From positions 1 through 5,845 of the forward strand of contig DNKW01000048.1 of assembly GCA_003488655.1 (NCBI GenBank): DNA of 5,845 bases, written 5' to 3'. A program made the translations under genes and the position numbers. The notes beneath the pieces are model-generated. The model saw only the letters and a program-made list of their open reading frames with translations. It was not told the origin of the DNA and ran no database searches. The DNA is from Candidatus Altimarinota bacterium. Its GTDB lineage: Bacteria; Patescibacteriota; Gracilibacteria; BD1-5; UBA2023. This document shows, piece after piece, positions 5,048 to 5,845 of this stretch; within the stretch, counting starts at the first letter, position 1, and each line of letters opens with the position of its first letter.

Positions 5048-5704
5048 ATGAAAACCAAATCCCAAATCTCTCACATCCTCACGAAAATCGCCCGAATGTA
5101 CCCGGATATCCGGACGGAGCTTCATTACGAGACGCCTTTTCAGTTCCTGATTGCGGTGATTCTCTCCGCTCAAACGACGGATAAGCAGGTCAATAAGATA
5201 ACCCCTCCTTTGTTTGCCCGAGTTCGCGAACCGAATGATATTTTGAAAATATCTCTTGCAGACTTGGAGAAGATGGTTTCCTCGGCGAATTTCTACCGAA
5301 ACAAGGCGAAGTTTATACGAAGTTCGGGAGAGAAACTTGCTTGCGAATTCTCCTCGATCATCCCGAATGATTTGCAAAAAATCCAAACACTTCCCGGAGT
5401 GGGAATCAAAACAGCGAAAGTGGTACTATCGGTGCTCTATGATGCGCCGTATGTCGGAGTTGATACCCACGTGCACCGGGTTATGAACCGTATCGGCATC
5501 GTCCGAACCAAGACTCCAGAGGAGACCGATAAGGTTCTCGAAAAGAAGCTCACTCGCGAGCAGAAGCTCATCATCCATCATCCGCTCGTACTTTTCGGAC
5601 GGTACCATTGTACGGCACGGAAACCGAAGTGCGAGAGTTGTCCGATTCGGGAAATGTGTGATTATGGTCGGAGAGGGTTGATTTCTGAAGGAAAATCCAT
5701 ATAG
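5048..5704 (+). CDS. nth: Endonuclease III (base-excision DNA glycosylase/AP lyase)
   Basis: This encodes 218 residues with the complete Nth layout. The early helices include FQFLIAVILSAQTTDKQVN. The helix-hairpin-helix is LPGVGIKTAKVVL, with the Schiff-base lysine at 121, followed by VGVDTHVHRVMNR with the catalytic aspartate at 139. The C-terminal [4Fe-4S] cluster motif is C188-x6-C195-x2-C198-x5-C204. Numbering is one off the E. coli enzyme. It removes oxidised pyrimidines and cleaves the abasic site in the cytosol. The start at 5048 fits the family; an ATG at 5041 is 7 bases upstream and out of frame. The stop is TAG and no TGA codon is used. It is divergent from the TatD gene, with its own promoter. 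No terminator is evident downstream. Confidence 0.97.
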   Translation: MKTKSQISHILTKIARMYPDIRTELHYETPFQFLIAVILSAQTTDKQVNKITPPLFARVREPNDILKISLADLEKMVSSANFYRNKAKFIRSSGEKLACEFSSIIPNDLQKIQTLPGVGIKTAKVVLSVLYDAPYVGVDTHVHRVMNRIGIVRTKTPEETDKVLEKKLTREQKLIIHHPLVLFGRYHCTARKPKCESCPIREMCDYGRRGLISEGKSI

Positions 5705-5795
5705 TCGGAATGGTAAAAAAGTCATTTTCGCGAATAAGATATTTATTTCTCGTCCATATGAAGCCAGTGGCTATACTGAAACTTGCCGAAGCCAT

Positions 5796-5845
5796 ATGAA
5801 CATCGAAATAAAAATCGTATCCACTCAAATGGAATATTCATTCAT
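5796..5845 (+). CDS. Possible start of a gene cut by the right edge
   Basis: From the ATG at 5796 a frame stays open to the end of the window (MNIEIKIVSTQMEYSF). It is preceded by, and overlaps, a 17-codon frame from the ATG at 5758 (MKPVAILKLAEAI, one TGA read as Gly, TAA at 5809-5811). The 5758 start has a pyrimidine-rich upstream tract (TTTATTTCTCGTCC) like other starts here. Either may be a real start, a small upstream frame, or chance. Nothing else is seen in 5705-5795. Confidence 0.25.
   Translation, partial: MNIEIKIVSTQMEYSF

Noticed and set aside
5571..5828. 85-codon minus-strand frame reaching toward the right edge
   Set aside because: More than half of it lies antisense to the conserved cluster-binding end of nth, and its start would be a non-ATG codon with no supporting signal.
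1..5845. CRISPR array, insertion sequence or integrase scar
   Set aside because: No regularly spaced direct repeats, terminal inverted repeats or transposase/integrase motifs were seen.

Overview
The window reads as a stretch of a candidate-phylum (Patescibacteria/CPR) chromosome that uses genetic code 25, where UGA is glycine instead of stop. This is the code of Gracilibacteria (BD1-5) and Absconditabacteria (SR1). The evidence is internal. Three genes make sense only when in-frame TGA codons are read through. Two of these TGA codons fall where the protein family demands glycine: the residue before the prepilin-peptidase cleavage site (3262-3264) and the first Gly of a membrane-flanking WGG motif (1579-1581). 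All nine complete genes end in TAA or TAG and none in TGA. A standard-code reading breaks these three genes into fragments. The phylum assignment rests on the code and the gene types; I cannot tell the two phyla apart from this window.

Layout, left to right. (1) 1-1372 is a compact translation block on the + strand: a leader with a strong hairpin, rpsJ (S10), rpmB (L28), a probable terminator, tRNA-Leu(UAA) with encoded CCA, rpsP (S16), khpA (a KH-domain RNA-binding protein) and a strong intrinsic terminator. rpsJ is separated here from the rest of the S10 operon, and khpA is not followed by rimM/trmD. (2) 1385-3300 holds two envelope-protein genes that converge on a shared bidirectional terminator. 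One is a small two-helix membrane protein of the type IV secretion pilin-like (TrbC/VirB2-like) kind (+, one UGA). The other is a 471-residue protein with a type IV prepilin N-terminus and an NHL-like central segment (-, seven UGA). (3) 3301-3412 is a divergent promoter region in which both promoters appear to use the same palindromic TTGCAA as their -35 element. It feeds the pilin gene leftward and an unrecognised 251-residue gene rightward (+, four UGA). (4) That gene overlaps tail to tail with a TatD-family metal-dependent hydrolase (-). (5) TatD diverges from nth (endonuclease III, complete with catalytic Lys/Asp and the [4Fe-4S] cysteines). The short AT-rich gap between them carries a good nth promoter and a small inverted repeat. 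(6) The last 141 bases hold no confident gene, only possible start(s) of a gene running off the right edge.

Two window-wide patterns stand out. UGA-for-Gly is absent from the ribosomal, RNA-binding, TatD and nth genes but frequent in the pilin-like and unknown genes. No start codon is preceded by a Shine-Dalgarno sequence; several are preceded by pyrimidine-rich tracts instead. The translation genes probably form one or two transcription units. The pilin-like genes suggest surface appendages or secretion, in keeping with the attached lifestyle expected of such reduced cells, but no assembly ATPase or platform protein is present here.
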